A stretch of 64,000 bases of DNA from positions 29,559,644 to 29,623,643 of the forward strand of contig NC_061806.1 in assembly GCF_021462225.1 (NCBI RefSeq), in the 5' to 3' direction. Positions 46,491 through 58,989 of the stretch are shown here, in pieces. Below the pieces are notes generated by a model. That model searched no databases. It had not been told where the DNA came from and worked only from the letters and a program-made list of their open reading frames with translations. The translations under genes were made by a program, and so were the position numbers. Source of the stretch: Girardinichthys multiradiatus (taxonomy: Eukaryota; Chordata; Actinopteri; Cyprinodontiformes; Goodeidae). Position 1 is the stretch's first letter. Every line of letters starts with the position of its first letter.

Positions 46491-49435
46491 ACATCATATC
46501 AACATCCCATAGAAGAAAATGTATTCATCATCTTGTTGCAAAGATTAGATTTTTCTTTATTTTAAAACCTAAACGTAGAAATAGAGTGATGGTTCTTTAA
46601 AAATGACATTTCCTATTGTATATATATAAAAAAATTTAAGTTATCTTCTTCCAAAAGGTCAGGTAGGACTTAAGGCTATAAAAAGTTATATTTAGCTGAA
46701 CTGAACAAAATGGCCCTTTGGATTGTAAAGGTTGAAGACCCCTGCCCTGGAGAATGTAGATCATTACTCAAACCCAGAGATTTTCAAAAGGCTGCTAAAA
46801 TTTCCAAATCCAGTCTATTCCACGAGAGGGAGAGTTTTAACACTTAGACGGATACAACAGATCAACATAGCTCTAATCTTGTTAGCCTTGCTGAGCTGAA
46901 GTTAGCTCCTGGCCAATTTGTCCAAACACCCCCGAGCTGGTTATAAATTCACATCCTGTTACTTACGGCTCTTCTGGCACTGAATGACCAAAGTGGTGAA
47001 AGTATGAAAAAAACTTAGAAGCCACATGATAAGCACCCATCAAAGTCTGATTCACTGTAGCAGCACCAGGAAGGAGCCCCTAACACACCTGGTATGAAAT
47101 AAAGGTTATTTATTTCAGCTTCTACAACTGCGTGCTTCCTGACTTCAGCTTATCACCTCAATGTTACTGAAAATAGCAATCTGAGTCTTCTTACTACAGG
47201 AACATCTCACTATGTGATGATGTAAATGTATAACACTGTTGATTTGGCCACAGCTACTAACATTCTGCTCATGATTTGAAGCTCCCATTAAACATTTATT
47301 GACTAATTTTACTATTCTACAACTTGAACCAGGATGTAACTCCAGTGGGTCTGGATATGTGGACAATGTTTCAGTTAAATGTTTGGTTAGGCTGTACTGT
47401 TAAGTGTATGAAACAGTCCTTCAGGACACAAACCCCACTCTGTGGGTTATTTTCTCTACAGAGCCGTGATTCCAGAGCAGAGCACAGCAGAGAGTACAGC
47501 AGCATGTAGTGGAAGCACAAACCACTTAAATTACAGTAAATTAAAATTTCCTCCCAAAATATTTAATTCTCTGTAACTTTGATCCTCTGAAAACGTATGT
47601 TTCCTGAATCCCAAAATGAGCAAAGCATTCCCCTATGCTGAAACAATAAATGCTTCCATGTTAACCAATGGGGCTGATTTGTACACAGTGTAACTGGAGT
47701 TAAAGTAAACCATTTTAAGGCATGCTATGAATGTTTTCATGGAAACGTGGCTGAAAAGAACTCATCATTAGAAGATTTGCTTTTCCTGAAGAAACCCTTT
47801 AACCGCAATAAAAGACAAACAAAGGATGTGAAATTTGTTTTTTTTATTTGATGAATGAATCATGTCAGTATTCATTCAGGTATTAAATTTGTAATGAATT
47901 TTCTCACCTAATTTGGTACTCTGTGTACTGTGAGGCTTTCACCCGTAGTTTTTTACAGATGTATACTTTATTTTGTTTCTTTTTCAGACTTTATGGATCT
48001 GATGTCAGCGATTAAGTGAATGGGGAGCAGAGAAGTCGTATCTTTGACTTCTTATTTCTAAATATCCAAAGACATGTCTGAAACAAACCAGCCCTCATGA
48101 GATGTTGTTTGCCCTGTGTCTGTTCCAAAGCTCAGAGTTATATTTCAATACTAACACAGACTCCGGAAAGGATTGAAATCCAATTTCCCATAATACTCCA
48201 CCTTAGGAGTAGACCTGGGAAATCGGCTTTTTAATCCCTGCAGCCTGCGTTTGGTTCACAGTCCCATGAAGCTGAGATTTAATCTCGAGTTTTCTGTCTG
48301 TTTGCATCAAAGCTTTTCACAACAATAGTCAATAACATTACCTGGTTTAGATTCAAATTTTATTGACATGGGTTCACTTTACAATTCTGCACCACAACAT
48401 CTTCACTTAAAAGGATTTTACAGTTTTTTTCATAAATGATCTAGAAATTTTTAAATATTTTAAAATCTAATTAAATGAAAGCTTGCAGCAGAACCCTGTA
48501 GCTAGAGCTTAATTAGAGTTCAGCTAATCTTAGCTGTGCAATTATTTTTTTTCTTGATATAATCCTTGATGATCTGTAATACAGGCAATGCTAGGATCTT
48601 TAAACGTTAAGGGCGTGGCCTCTAACAGAGGTAATTAAATGAGGTCAACATCAGTCACAGGAGGAACATATTTTTTCTTTTTTTTATGCATATTTGTAAC
48701 TACCACGGCAGAGAAAATAAAGCTACTAAATAAAGCACTCCACACCAAACTAATGCAATAATAGGTGCTAATGTTGCCACATGCCTCATGCAAATATTTG
48801 GTTTTATTTATCACACCAGTAAATGGTTTCAAGTTTCTGGTGATAAGGCAGAAAAGAAAAGGCATTACTGTAGTATACCAAGCCCAGCAGACATAAAGCA
48901 TGGGAGAGATGGCAAGCTAATTGTGTTTTAATTTTATGTCTTTGATATAAGGTGTTAACATTTGCCCGGCAGTTCATAGCTTGTAATGAATTAAATATGT
49001 CACCAGGCATTAAATAGGCATTAATTACATTCATGACAGGGTTGAAAGTCAAATGGTGTCAGATTGAAGATTCTAAAAAACAATTTGAAACCAAATTTAT
49101 TTAGTATTTTTACTTTAGGTGATTTATTGTATCAATCAGAAATTAACCGGTCAAATTAATAACATATAATCTTTGTGGAACTGTTTAGTTAAAACTAGTT
49201 AAAAAAAACTTTGTATTTGAATTTAATTTATTTCTTTTCACTGGCCAGTGTTTTTTTTCTTGGTTCTCTGAGGATGTTTTTCCATTACAAAAAGTAAGAA
49301 GAAATGTAGCATCTGTGTTTTGTAGCTGTGCCTGTGCCAAACTGTAACTAAGGCCTAATATGAATTTTGTAAGGGTAAGGGTTAAAAACAATTTCAAATA
49401 ATTGACATACTGCAAAGTCTCAGTGGACTTCCACA
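46491..49435. other. Unannotated stretch
   Basis: No supported gene. At 46728-46745 the sequence GGTTGAAGACCCCTG resembles one hAT-type terminal repeat; no partner end was found. About 48610-49040 has the look of a conserved non-coding element (long stretch of non-repetitive AATTA-rich sequence), which needs comparison to judge. Confidence 0.4.
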
Positions 49436-49437
49436 TA

Positions 49438-50701
49438 CAGGGATTGGACAATGAAACTGAAACACCTGGTTTTAGACCACAATAATTTATTAGTATGGTG
49501 TAGGGCCTCCTTTTGTGGCCAATACAGCGTCAATTCGTCTTGGGAATAACATATACAAGTCCTGCACAGTGATCAGAGGGATTTTAAGCCATTCTTTCTG
49601 CAGGATAGTGGCCAGGTCACTACGTGATACTGGTGGAGGAAAACGTTTCCTGACTCGCTCCTCCAAAACACCCCAAAGTGGCTCAATAATATTTAGATCT
49701 GGTTACTGTGCAGGCCATGGGAGATGTTCAACTTCACTTTCATGTACATCAAACCAATCTTTCAGCAGTCTTGCTGTGTGTATTGGTGCATTGTCATCCT
49801 GATACACGGCACCGCCTTCAGGATACAATGTTTGAACCATTGGATGCACATGGTCCTCAAGAATGGTTCGGTAGTCCTTGGTAGTGACGCGCCCATCTAG
49901 AACAAGTATTGGGCCAAGGGAATGCCATGATATGGCAGCCCAAACCATCACTGATCCACCCCCATGCTTCACTCTGGGCATGCAACAGTCTGGGTGGTAC
50001 GCGTCTTTGGGGCTTCTCCACACCGTAACTCTTCCGGATGTGGGAAAAACAGTAAAGGTGGACTCATCAGAGAACAATACATGTTTCACATTGTCCACAG
50101 CCCAAGATTTGCACTCCTTGCACCATTGAAACCGACGTTTGGCATTGGCATGAGGGACCAAAGGTTTGACTATAGCGGCCCGGCCGTGTATATTGACCCT
50201 GTGGAGCTCCCGACAGACAGTTCTGGTGGAAACAGGAGAGTTGAGGTGCACATTTAATTCTGCCGTGATTTAGGCAGCCGAGATTTTATGTTTTTTGGAT
50301 ACAATCTGGGTTAGCACCCGAACTTCCCTTTCAGAAAGCTTCCTCTTGCGTCCACAGTTAATCCTGTTGGATGTGGTTCGTCCTTCTTGGTGGTATGCTG
50401 ACATTACCCTGGATACCGTGGCTCTTGATACATCACAAAGACTTGCTGTCTTGGTCACAGATGCGCCAGCAAGACGTGCACCAACAATTTGTCCTCTTTT
50501 GAACTCTGGTATGTCACCCATAATGTTGTGTGCATTTCAATATTTTTAGCAAAACTGTGCTCTTCTAATTTAACCTTCACACTTTGCTCTTAGTGGTGCA
50601 ATGTGCAATCAATGAAGACTGGCTACCAGGCTGGTCCAATTTAGCCATGAAACCTCCCACACTAAAATGACAGGTGTTTCAGTTTCATTGTCCAACCCCT
50701 G
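49438..50701 (-). mobile_element. Complete Tc1/mariner element, DD36E type
   Basis: 1264 bp with 31-bp terminal inverted repeats (49438-49468 and 50671-50701) that differ at one base, both starting CAGGG and ending ACACCTG. Each end is flanked by the TA target duplication (49436-49437 and 50702-50703). The only gene is a transposase on the reverse strand filling most of the element. With both ends intact and only two stops in the gene, this is the best-preserved DNA transposon in the window and could still be mobilised in trans if a matching transposase exists; that last point is inference. Confidence 0.95.
49490..50521 (-). pseudogene. Tc1/mariner transposase with DD36E catalytic triad, two premature stops
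   Basis: A 343-codon frame from ATG (50521) to TAA (49490-49492) without frameshift. Codons 1-85 hold the paired-type helix-turn-helix (FKRGQIVGARLAGASVTKTASLCDVSRATVSRV), then GRKRK, a basic GRPR-like linker. The catalytic domain shows VLFSDESTF (Asp152), KHGGGSVMVWAAI, QDDNAPIHTA (Asp243) and PDLNIIE (Glu280). The Asp243-Glu280 gap is 36 residues, not the usual 34 of Tc1. DD36E elements have been described as the Incomer (IC) family, to which this probably belongs. The stops are TAA at codon 85 (50267-50269) and TAA at codon 273 (49703-49705), where Ser of SPDL is expected. The start is supported by the Met-Gly-Asp beginning and full family length. Confidence 0.93.
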
Positions 50702-50703
50702 TA

Positions 50704-53700
50704 TAGTGAACCTTCTTACAAATTGGCATTATATACGGAATTGTTTTAAAGTTCCTTTAGATGACATCTCTTAGGACTCAAAGCTATTATAAATAGCTTA
50801 ATCAATCCAGAATTGAAATTTTAATTGTAACCACCAATTTGCACCTAAATCAAAGCAATTTTGAACTAAAGAAAACCAATATTTTATTGATAAAAATACA
50901 AAAGTTTAACAATTTAATTGCAGATAAAAGCCAGATTTTATGAGCCTCTTAGGGCGACGAAATGTTCTCCACGTTCCTATTCAAGTTTGCAGCACTTTGT
51001 GGTCGTCTCCATGTCTGGCTGATAGAAATCAGACTTCACACTTCATAATGAATTAATGCACAGACCAGAGCAGCTCTAGACGACACATTTCTCAGCCCAG
51101 ATCTTGTTGTGTGGCTGTCTGCCAGTTCATCAGCCAGTCGTTCATTCACTGAGTCAGTCCACCGCTTGCCAGAATGTCCATTATTTCATTTCCTCCCCTT
51201 CCTGTCTCATGATGCCACTGCCTCTCTGTCTCTCTCCATCTCCATCCATCTATAATGCTTCCAATTTCACACTTTCACCATCAGGACATGGAATTAATTA
51301 GATTGCCAGCAAGTTTATACACTCCCACACACAAAACATGACCAGCATCTTGAATTTCAGCACTCGCCAATCAAACTGACTCCCTGAGGTGCAGGGACTG
51401 TCATTAGGGATGGGTAAGTCCAAACACACCCACGGCAGGATTTCCCAAATGCAAAACGTCTGTTGCAGAGTTCTGCTCACCACAACAACAGCAAGGGTGT
51501 TGTAGCAACAAGATAGGCAGCTGTAGAGCAGAGTAACAGCTGTTAATTTGGAGCCACATCTGGCAACAGATCTTCTCAGTCCACAAACACTCGCAGTACA
51601 GATAAGGTCTCCAGAGAGAAGAAGCGTGTTGCAAACCATGAAACACGGGGAAAGAGTCCCATATGTGCCAGCTCAGCGTCCGATCCAAACCGATGTGACA
51701 TTTGCTGCACAGGAAGCGCCATGCATCCGCTAAATCTTCTCAAATATGTCTCTCTTTTTACCGGTTAACCATCACATCGCCCCAGATGAAAAGTGTGATT
51801 ATGCAAAACATTCGTTTACACTCTCAACTGGCACTACAAAGCATACAGCCAGAGCACCACAAGGCTCTACTGGGTTTAGAGAGCACTGGCTGAGAGAGAC
51901 GAGGTTCACAACAAACTGATTTTAGTCGAAAGCTGTGCGAGACCTGCTGCCAGGCTTAAGCACAGGAATCAATAGCCCACAGCTGCAAGGAGCACGCCAG
52001 TACAAAACGTTCGATAATATATGAGGCCTTGGAGGATGCGTTCAATGAACGGCATTTCTATAAACATCATATGCTGAACATACAAGGATTCTGCTATTAG
52101 ATCACTTTTAACATTGTGTTGGATCCTTAATTTCGATTTAACCCCAGATTTCTGAATTTGCCATCCATTTTGTTTTGTTAGATTGCTATTTTAAAACCTT
52201 AGATTCAAATATAAATGTTTACGTTTATACTTTTGTAAATTAAATATTTTATTTAAAGATTTTAAAAACATCAAGTTATTTAGCACGTGGTTTTCTTATT
52301 TAATGCCTAAACCAGCCCAACCATTCATTCTGGGGTAAAACTAGAGCAGCCATGTGTAAAGGTGGTCTGATGATTTGGCCGACATTCTTTTCCTACTGTT
52401 GTGCATAAACACCAGTTTCGTCTGGACTTTGACTGTACGTGTCTAGTCAGATTTATCTTTCAAAACAACTTATGCTGTAGAGACTGAGGTTGGCACAAAA
52501 TATCTGTCACATATCCTACAGAGTCCAGATCGTTATTGGCGTTTAGTGCTCACATCACTAATGTCATACTAATTAAATAATGTGTGTTATTTTACTACAC
52601 TTTAAAGCTATTGAGCTTTCAATGAAATGCAGCTGTGAAAGCGTTAACACATTCAATGAATTGTTTTATTTTTTGTTAAGAAACATTAAAGAAGCCTCTC
52701 CCAATGCCTGTTGATGCGTATTCTGCACGTACCAAAGGTCATTATAGAAGCACTTTGTCACCATCTAGCAGTCAGAGTGAGAACTACATCTGATGGGATT
52801 TTATAGCATTAAGCTGTATCTAAAATACTGTGATTATGCACCAGGATGGATTATATGTAACATATGTTGTAATTCCCTTTTAATGGTCTCTTCAACAATA
52901 GCAGCATCAGTAAAACAGTACCTGAAACTGGAAATTTTATTTTTTCACTACTAAGCACAATAATGTTTACCATAACGTATCTATTCTATGTGTCTATTAG
53001 AAAAAACAGATTAGGATCTCTGTCAAGGAAAACGACATTTACACAATTGCAAGTATATTCAGACAGTAAGGAGTTCAATGACAGAATCTACAAAGTTGGT
53101 TTCTCCTATAGTCCTTAATATCCTGCTTCTCAGATTTTCTTTACCTTTTGATCTTTAATTCTGAAAAAACGCTCATGTTAATTTGTGTTTAACATAGTAA
53201 AACCTGTAATATCTGCCACTGTCTAATCCTGGAATAAGTTTCTTTCTTTTCCCTTTCTGTGTTTAACATTTCAACGCCTTACAGCATTCAAGCCTTTCTG
53301 GCCATTCTCTTACTAAACATTTGATCATCTTCTCACACACATTGCCTCATCATCTGTTACCCTTTAATTTCTGAATTCCTCAAGCTGTCTCCTCTCTGAT
53401 CATTTGCCTCCGATCTTCTTTCAGAACATTATCCTGTTCTCCATCATCTTCATCCTCTGAAGAAGAACATATTCCCCATGCTACTTCATTTATTTTATCC
53501 CAGTTTCCCTCCTGTTCCCAACTCCTGGTCATACCTTTTAAACAGGAAAGGGGAGGAAAAACTCTTATTCTTGTTGTTTAAGTTTGTTCAATAACGACAA
53601 GAAGTGATTGCACTAATTTTCAGCTGTGAAAAAGAAGTTTGATTTTCACCATAAATAGTACTAATTAGAGGATGAGTGATGCTGAGGAAAGAAAATGGAA

Positions 53701-55644
53701 ATACATGTTTGTTAGCAGTATGTTTTTCATGTGTGGGAGTCCAATATCAGCTCCGCTCAGTCTAAGGTTTGTAAGGGCAACGTTTAAATCTGGTGTTAAA
53801 ATGTCAAGGTTTTTCTTTACATATGATCAGCAACTAAAACCCAACATAAAATTCAAACATGGACCTCTCGCTCAACCTGGAACTCTAAACTGAACTATGA
53901 GGTCGTGTTGCTACCGGGAACACATATCAAGTCCATAAACTCACCCATGAATAAATGGCTCAGAGCCATTTATTGACCTAATCATATGTTACATACGCTT
54001 ACAGTTAATATTGTGACGTTTGCTCCCTGAATGCCTCAAATCTGTTGGTAAAAACTTAAAGTACTTTGACAGAATGGAAGAAACTCAACACAGATGATGT
54101 TTATCACTGTCTGTAAGAAGTTTTGTTGTTTCCTTATGTGGATCTGCTCCAAAAACAATGCAAAGTAGATCATCAAATTTAATGACGGGATTGTTTTGCT
54201 TATCTCGAACATCAGCAATAAATACAACTTCTTTGTGCCAACTTCTTCATAACAATGAGGAAGAAAGCGTTTTCTATGAGCCGCAGCAATGAACAACTGG
54301 AGAGGGAGAGAAAAATCCATTACAGGAGAGGAAATGATGCAATTTCTCCACTGACAGCAGCAGCAACACAAGAAGAAACTCTGATAATGTGAAGAAAATG
54401 ACTCTTTTTATGATCCCAACTTTTAAATTGTTTGATTCACTTTTTTAAAAAATGTTTCAAAACTATTGCATGTGCAAGAATTCGGAAGTTTCGATAATTT
54501 AGGTGTGCAAGTGAGGTTGAGGGATGGAGGTTTGATTCTCCTTACGCTATGAAAGCACAGAGTAAAGCTGAGTGGGGTAAAGCTTTTACAAACTGTGCAA
54601 AATAAAGACAAGTAACTTCAAAATAGAGGAGAAAGAGTTGGACCAGAACCAAAACAAGAAAACCCAGCTGGACTAGTGAGTGGGGAGGCTGGTTTTCTGA
54701 AGGATTTGTGTAATTTATGTAAAATGTGATTTAAAGATGGCTGTAGGAATGGTAATAAAAGCTGTGTTTTATGTTTAAAAGCTCAGAGCTCAGTCTCTCC
54801 TACCAATATTGCTGCACTATAAACATAATTTTAGTGTCATTACAAGTAGAAAGTCCTTGAATCTGCAGCACAGAAGCATATTTCTAACAAAGAGACATTT
54901 TAAAACAAGGTTACAGTCAGGTACAACAAAGGCCAAAAATATAACTTCTATACCAACAACGTTTTGTATTTTTGTGTACTTATAGCAAGCATTTCTTGTC
55001 AACGTTGTTTATACAGCACATAAATAAAACTGGCACCACAATGCTGTACAGCAATGATTAAATGCAACCAAATGCAAGAAGAGAATACTTCACAAACAAA
55101 TTAACCACAACGTGGCATAAATAGGAATAAATAAAAACTAACAAAGTAGATTAATTTCAGAAAACACAAAGAAATACTGTGGCAGAAAACTGTGGTGTCA
55201 CACTCTACCCAGAACAAAACTAAGAGTCTTTAAAAGCAGTTTGAAGATTTTCAGGCTCTAGGTAGTTCTTATGAGAAAAATAAGCCACCTTGTTCAGGAA
55301 TTAGAGTAAATATGATTTGGGGTTCATGGAAAATATAGAAATGAAAAAAAAGAAAAGGTTTCAAATTCATATGTGACATATAAGGTGAAAACCTGGATAA
55401 TATAGCCATATTTACTTTTTCCAACATGTTGGATTCCATTCACAAAATATCAAACCGTTCTATATGAACAATTTTGTTGTACATTCGCCCATACATCCAA
55501 ATTTAGTGTAAAGAAATAAAATGATAGTGAGGCCAGCTTAGCCCGTTTAATTAACCCCAACATCTTTTCAACTACAGTTACACAGCAGTCCACATATGCC
55601 ACTGTTTAGACTCAATTTAGCTGTAAATGGGCTATATCTGTATG
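50704..55644. other. Long unannotated stretch
   Basis: About 4.9 kb without a supported gene, RNA or recognised repeat. Short frames (for example the two overlapping reverse-strand frames at 51298-51688 and the one at 54036-54371) have no domain. A pyrimidine-rich tract lies at about 51170-51260. Confidence 0.45.
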
Positions 55645-55904
55645 GTGCTTTATCAGGTCAGAGGTCTCCAAAACGTTTTACGCTACAATCAGTTATCCAC
55701 CCATTCACAAACTGACAGTGGTGAGCTACATTGTAGCCACAGCTGCCCAGGTGCCACAGTCAGCACCGGGTCATCAGCATCAGCAGGCAAAGTGGGTGAA
55801 TTGTCTTGCCCAAGGGCACAATGACTGAGACAGACAGAGCAGGGGTTCAAAGCGGCAACCCACCGGTTACAGGACAAACCCCTACCAACTGAGCCACCAT
55901 CGCT
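55645..55904 (-). repeat. tRNA-derived SINE
   Basis: Read on the reverse strand it begins AGCGATGGTGGCTCAGTTGG, containing an A-box TGGCTCAGTTGG. About 35 bp on is CTTTGAACCCC, a worn B-box. The body follows with GGGCAAGACAATTCACCC and GCTGTGGCTACAATGTAGCT, words typical of a widespread fish SINE. The 3' end resembles an AAAGCGCTTTACACTAC-type tail (GTTTTACGCTACAATC on the + strand). Target duplications are not obvious. Confidence 0.8.
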
Positions 55905-56963
55905 CAGGTGTTAGAGGTTGTTGGTGGTTAAAGCCATATTTCACCATGCAGGCAATATTTTTGCTTTCATTATGCAGGCATCTGATCCACATCTGCATGG
56001 TGCCAGGTGAGGAATTTTCATGATACTAAATGGATGAGTCTGTGGGAGTGAGATCCAATAAAAAGACTGAACTCAATTTAAAATGAGTCATTAAACTTTT
56101 CATTTTTGACTTTTGTGTGACTAATTTTAAGCAAAAGTAACAAATTACAAAATAGCAAAAGGTTTGCTCAAACATTTTGCTCTTAGATTAAATACATAGT
56201 TTACCATGGCCCATTTAGGCTTTTACAACAACAGAAAAACACCTGAAAATTTGTCAATACTTTAAATGAAGGGCCTTTTCATTCATGCTATGAAATTCAA
56301 AGTGATGCCAACAGATTCTACTAATCATGACAATGTGACTCAGTGGGAGTAAACACACATTTGTGAGCAAGTGCTAAAGACAAAAGATCAGATATATAAG
56401 AGCACAAACCCCAGCAAATTTACTAGGAGCAAATACTGCAAAAATCTGTAGTTTCTGTTGGTTAAATGTTCAAATTGTTGAAGCTGAATCTACTGTGGTC
56501 ACATCAAAGTAGCAAATCTGACTCTAGATGAGTTATGCATGGTTTAGATGTTTCCCTGCTTGAACAGGCCTCATTTAAATGAAAGTGTATTTTTATCTTG
56601 TAGAAATTGGAGCAGAAACATCTAAAACTTGCATTACAATGGCCTTGAATATTTGGAATTGCCCACAGATGCTTGGATGTTGTTTCAGACATGCCCAAGT
56701 CAGAGGAATTGGGCATGTCAAGAAAATGTGTTCTTTGCTTAGTTCCTGTCAGACATTTCTAACAGATGAGCTGGTCTCCGCATAGCTCAGTGTGTATCTT
56801 TCACACTACAGGAATGACACAAAGAAAAAAATTATTAGAATGAAATGCTTAAGAAACTTTAAAACGAAAAGGGTGGAAGGAGTTCCAGCCCAACAGGACA
56901 AAAGTGGACATGTAACTGGTGTCAGTCAGACAGGTCCTGACCTACAGTGCTACAGAGTGTGTA
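55905..56963. other. Unannotated stretch
   Basis: No supported gene or repeat. Confidence 0.45.
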
Positions 56964-57170
56964 CAGGTCCTTCTCAAAAAATTAGCATATTGTGATAAAG
57001 TTATAAAGACATTATTTTCCATAATGTCATGATGAAAATTTAATATTCATATATTTTAGATTCATTGCACACTAACTGAAATATTTCAGGTCTTTTATTG
57101 TCTTAATATGGATGATTTTGGCATACAGCTCCTGAAAACCCAAAATTCCTATCTCACAGAATTAGCATAT
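56964..57170 (+). repeat. Left terminal inverted repeat of the 57-kb Tc1-like element
   Basis: Pairs with 58376-58575. The outer (near 56981) and inner (near 57162) TTAGCATAT words are candidate transposase-binding direct repeats. Confidence 0.93.
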
Positions 57171-57247
57171 TTCATCCGACCAATAAAAGAAAAGGGTTTT
57201 TAATACAAAAAACGTCAACCTTCAAATAATCATGTACAGTTATGCAC

Positions 57248-58247
57248 TCAATACTTGGTCGGGAATCCTTTTGCAGAAATGACTGCTTCAATGCGGCGTG
57301 GCATGAAGGCAATTAGCCTGTGGCACTACTGAGGTCTTATGGAGGCCCAGGATGCTTCAATAGCGGCCTTCACCTCATCCAGAGTGTTGGGTCTTGAGTC
57401 TCTCAACGTTCTCTTCACAATATCCCACAGATTCTCTATGGGGTTCAGGTCAGGAGAGTTGGCAGGCCAATTGAGCACAGTGATACCATGGTCAGTAAAC
57501 CATTTACCAGTGGTTTTGGCACTGTGAGCAGGTGCCAGGTCGTGCTGAAAAATGAAATCTTCATCTCCATAAAGCTTTTCAGCAGATGGAAGCATGAAGT
57601 GCTCCAAAATCTCCTGATAGCTAGCTGACCCTGCCCTTGATAAAACACAGTGGACCAACACCAGCAGCTGACACGGCACCCCAGACCATCACTGACTGTG
57701 GGTACTTGACACTGGACTTCTGGCATTTTGGCATTTCCTTCTCCCCAGTCTTCCTCCAGACTCTGGCACCTTGATTTCCGAATGACATGCAGAATTTGCT
57801 TTCATCTGAAAAAAGTACTTTGGACCACTGAGCAACAGTCCAGTGCTGCTTCTCTGTAGCCCAGGTCAGGCGCTCCTGCCGCTGTTTCTGGTTCAAAAGT
57901 GGCTTGACCTGGGGAATGCGGCACATGTAGCCCATTTCCTGCACACGCCTGTGCACGGTGGCTCTGGATGTTTCTACTCCAGACTCAGTCCACTGCTTCC
58001 GCAGGTCCCCCAAGGTCTGAAATCGGCCCTTCTCCACAATCTTCCTCAGGGTCCGGTCACCTCTTCTCGTTGTGCAGCATTTTCTGCCACACTTTTTCCT
58101 TCCCACGGACTTCCCACTGAGGTGCCTTGATACAGCACTCTGGGAACAGCCTATTCATTCAGAAATTTCTTTCTGTGTCTTACCCTCTTGCTTGAGGGTG
58201 TCAATAGTGGCCTTCTGGACAGCAGTCAGGTCGACAGTCTTATCCAT
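57248..58247 (-). pseudogene. Tc1-like transposase (DD34E), frameshifted
   Basis: Starts MDKTVDLTAVQKATIDTLKQEG at 58247 and runs to a TGA at 57248-57250 after PRRIEAVISAKGFPTKY. The N-terminal paired HTH and GRKKCGRK linker are followed by the catalytic blocks: VLFSDESKF, QSVMVWGAVSAAGVGPLCFIKG, QHDLAPAHSA and SPDLNPIENLWD. The second Asp and the Glu are 34 residues apart. Lesions: TGA at codon 31 (58155-58157), a frameshift near 57640 (GRV then SYQEI; the family has about two more residues here), and TAG at 57326-57328. All three catalytic residues remain. Similar in type to the fossil at 18.6 kb. Confidence 0.93.
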
Positions 58248-58375
58248 GATTGGGGTTTTGAGTGATGAACCAGGCTGGGAGTTTTAAAGGCCTCAGGAAT
58301 CTTTTGCAGGTGTTTAGAGTTAACTCGTTGATTCAGATGATTAGGTTCATAGCTCATTTAGAGACCCTTTTAATG

Positions 58376-58575
58376 ATATGCTAATTTTGTGAGATAGGAA
58401 TTTTGGGTTTTCATGAGCTGTATGCCAAAATCATCCGTATTAAGACAATAAAAGACCTGAAATATTTCAGTTAGTGTGCAATGAATCTAAAATATATGAA
58501 TGTTAAATTTTCATCATGACATTATGGAAAATAATGAACTTTATCACAATATGCTAATATTTTGAGAAGGACCTG
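58376..58575 (-). repeat. Right terminal inverted repeat of the 57-kb Tc1-like element
   Basis: Reverse complement of the left TIR with only a few substitutions and a 7-base gap. Confidence 0.93.
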
Positions 58576-58577
58576 TA

Positions 58578-58989
58578 AATGTATGCGTGTGTGTGTCCAC
58601 AGATTCAGGCCTAACATGGAGCTATAAATCAAGCCCAATCTAAAAGCTGCCACTGCAGAGCCAAATTCTTTCCCTTTTCTCTCCCCTTAATTCCTGTCAC
58701 ACAAGCCAAGAATAATTGACCAGCTGTGGCGCGTGACTCTGTCAGGGTGTGTGTTTGCTCAAGTCTTTTCCTGCTGAAACAACTGAGGTCATCCATCCTG
58801 GAAACACAGTAGGATTTCCTGCTAGACATTGACACTGCAGAAACAGTGTGTGAAAAAATGAGTACAGCCTTTCTGCTTCCATGGGAATTAAGAGGATAAG
58901 TAGCCAGAGCTGCTAATCAAATCCACATGATTAACTGATTATCAGCGAGCAGTGCCAAAGGTTCAGCAAGCAGAAGCTGTGGCATAACG
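58578..58989. other. No recognisable feature
   Basis: Short background stretch between two Tc1-like elements; nothing is recognised. Confidence 0.45.

Larger units (their letters stand above)
56964..58575 (-). mobile_element. Complete Tc1-like element with about 200-bp TIRs, DD34E type
   Basis: 1612 bp bounded by TA dinucleotides (56962-56963, 58576-58577). Long terminal inverted repeats, 56964-57170 and 58376-58575, both begin CAGGTCCTTCTCAAAA. They are nearly identical, the left having about 7 extra bases near 57004. The word TTAGCATAT occurs at both the outer and the inner end of each TIR, a direct-repeat arrangement like the IR/DR class (Sleeping Beauty-like) elements. The transposase lies on the reverse strand between them. 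High TIR identity argues for a fairly recent insertion. Confidence 0.95.

Noticed and set aside
54036..54371. 111-residue reverse-strand open frame with hydrophobic stretches
   Set aside because: No domain, no start context or splice partners that I can identify; length is within chance for this composition.
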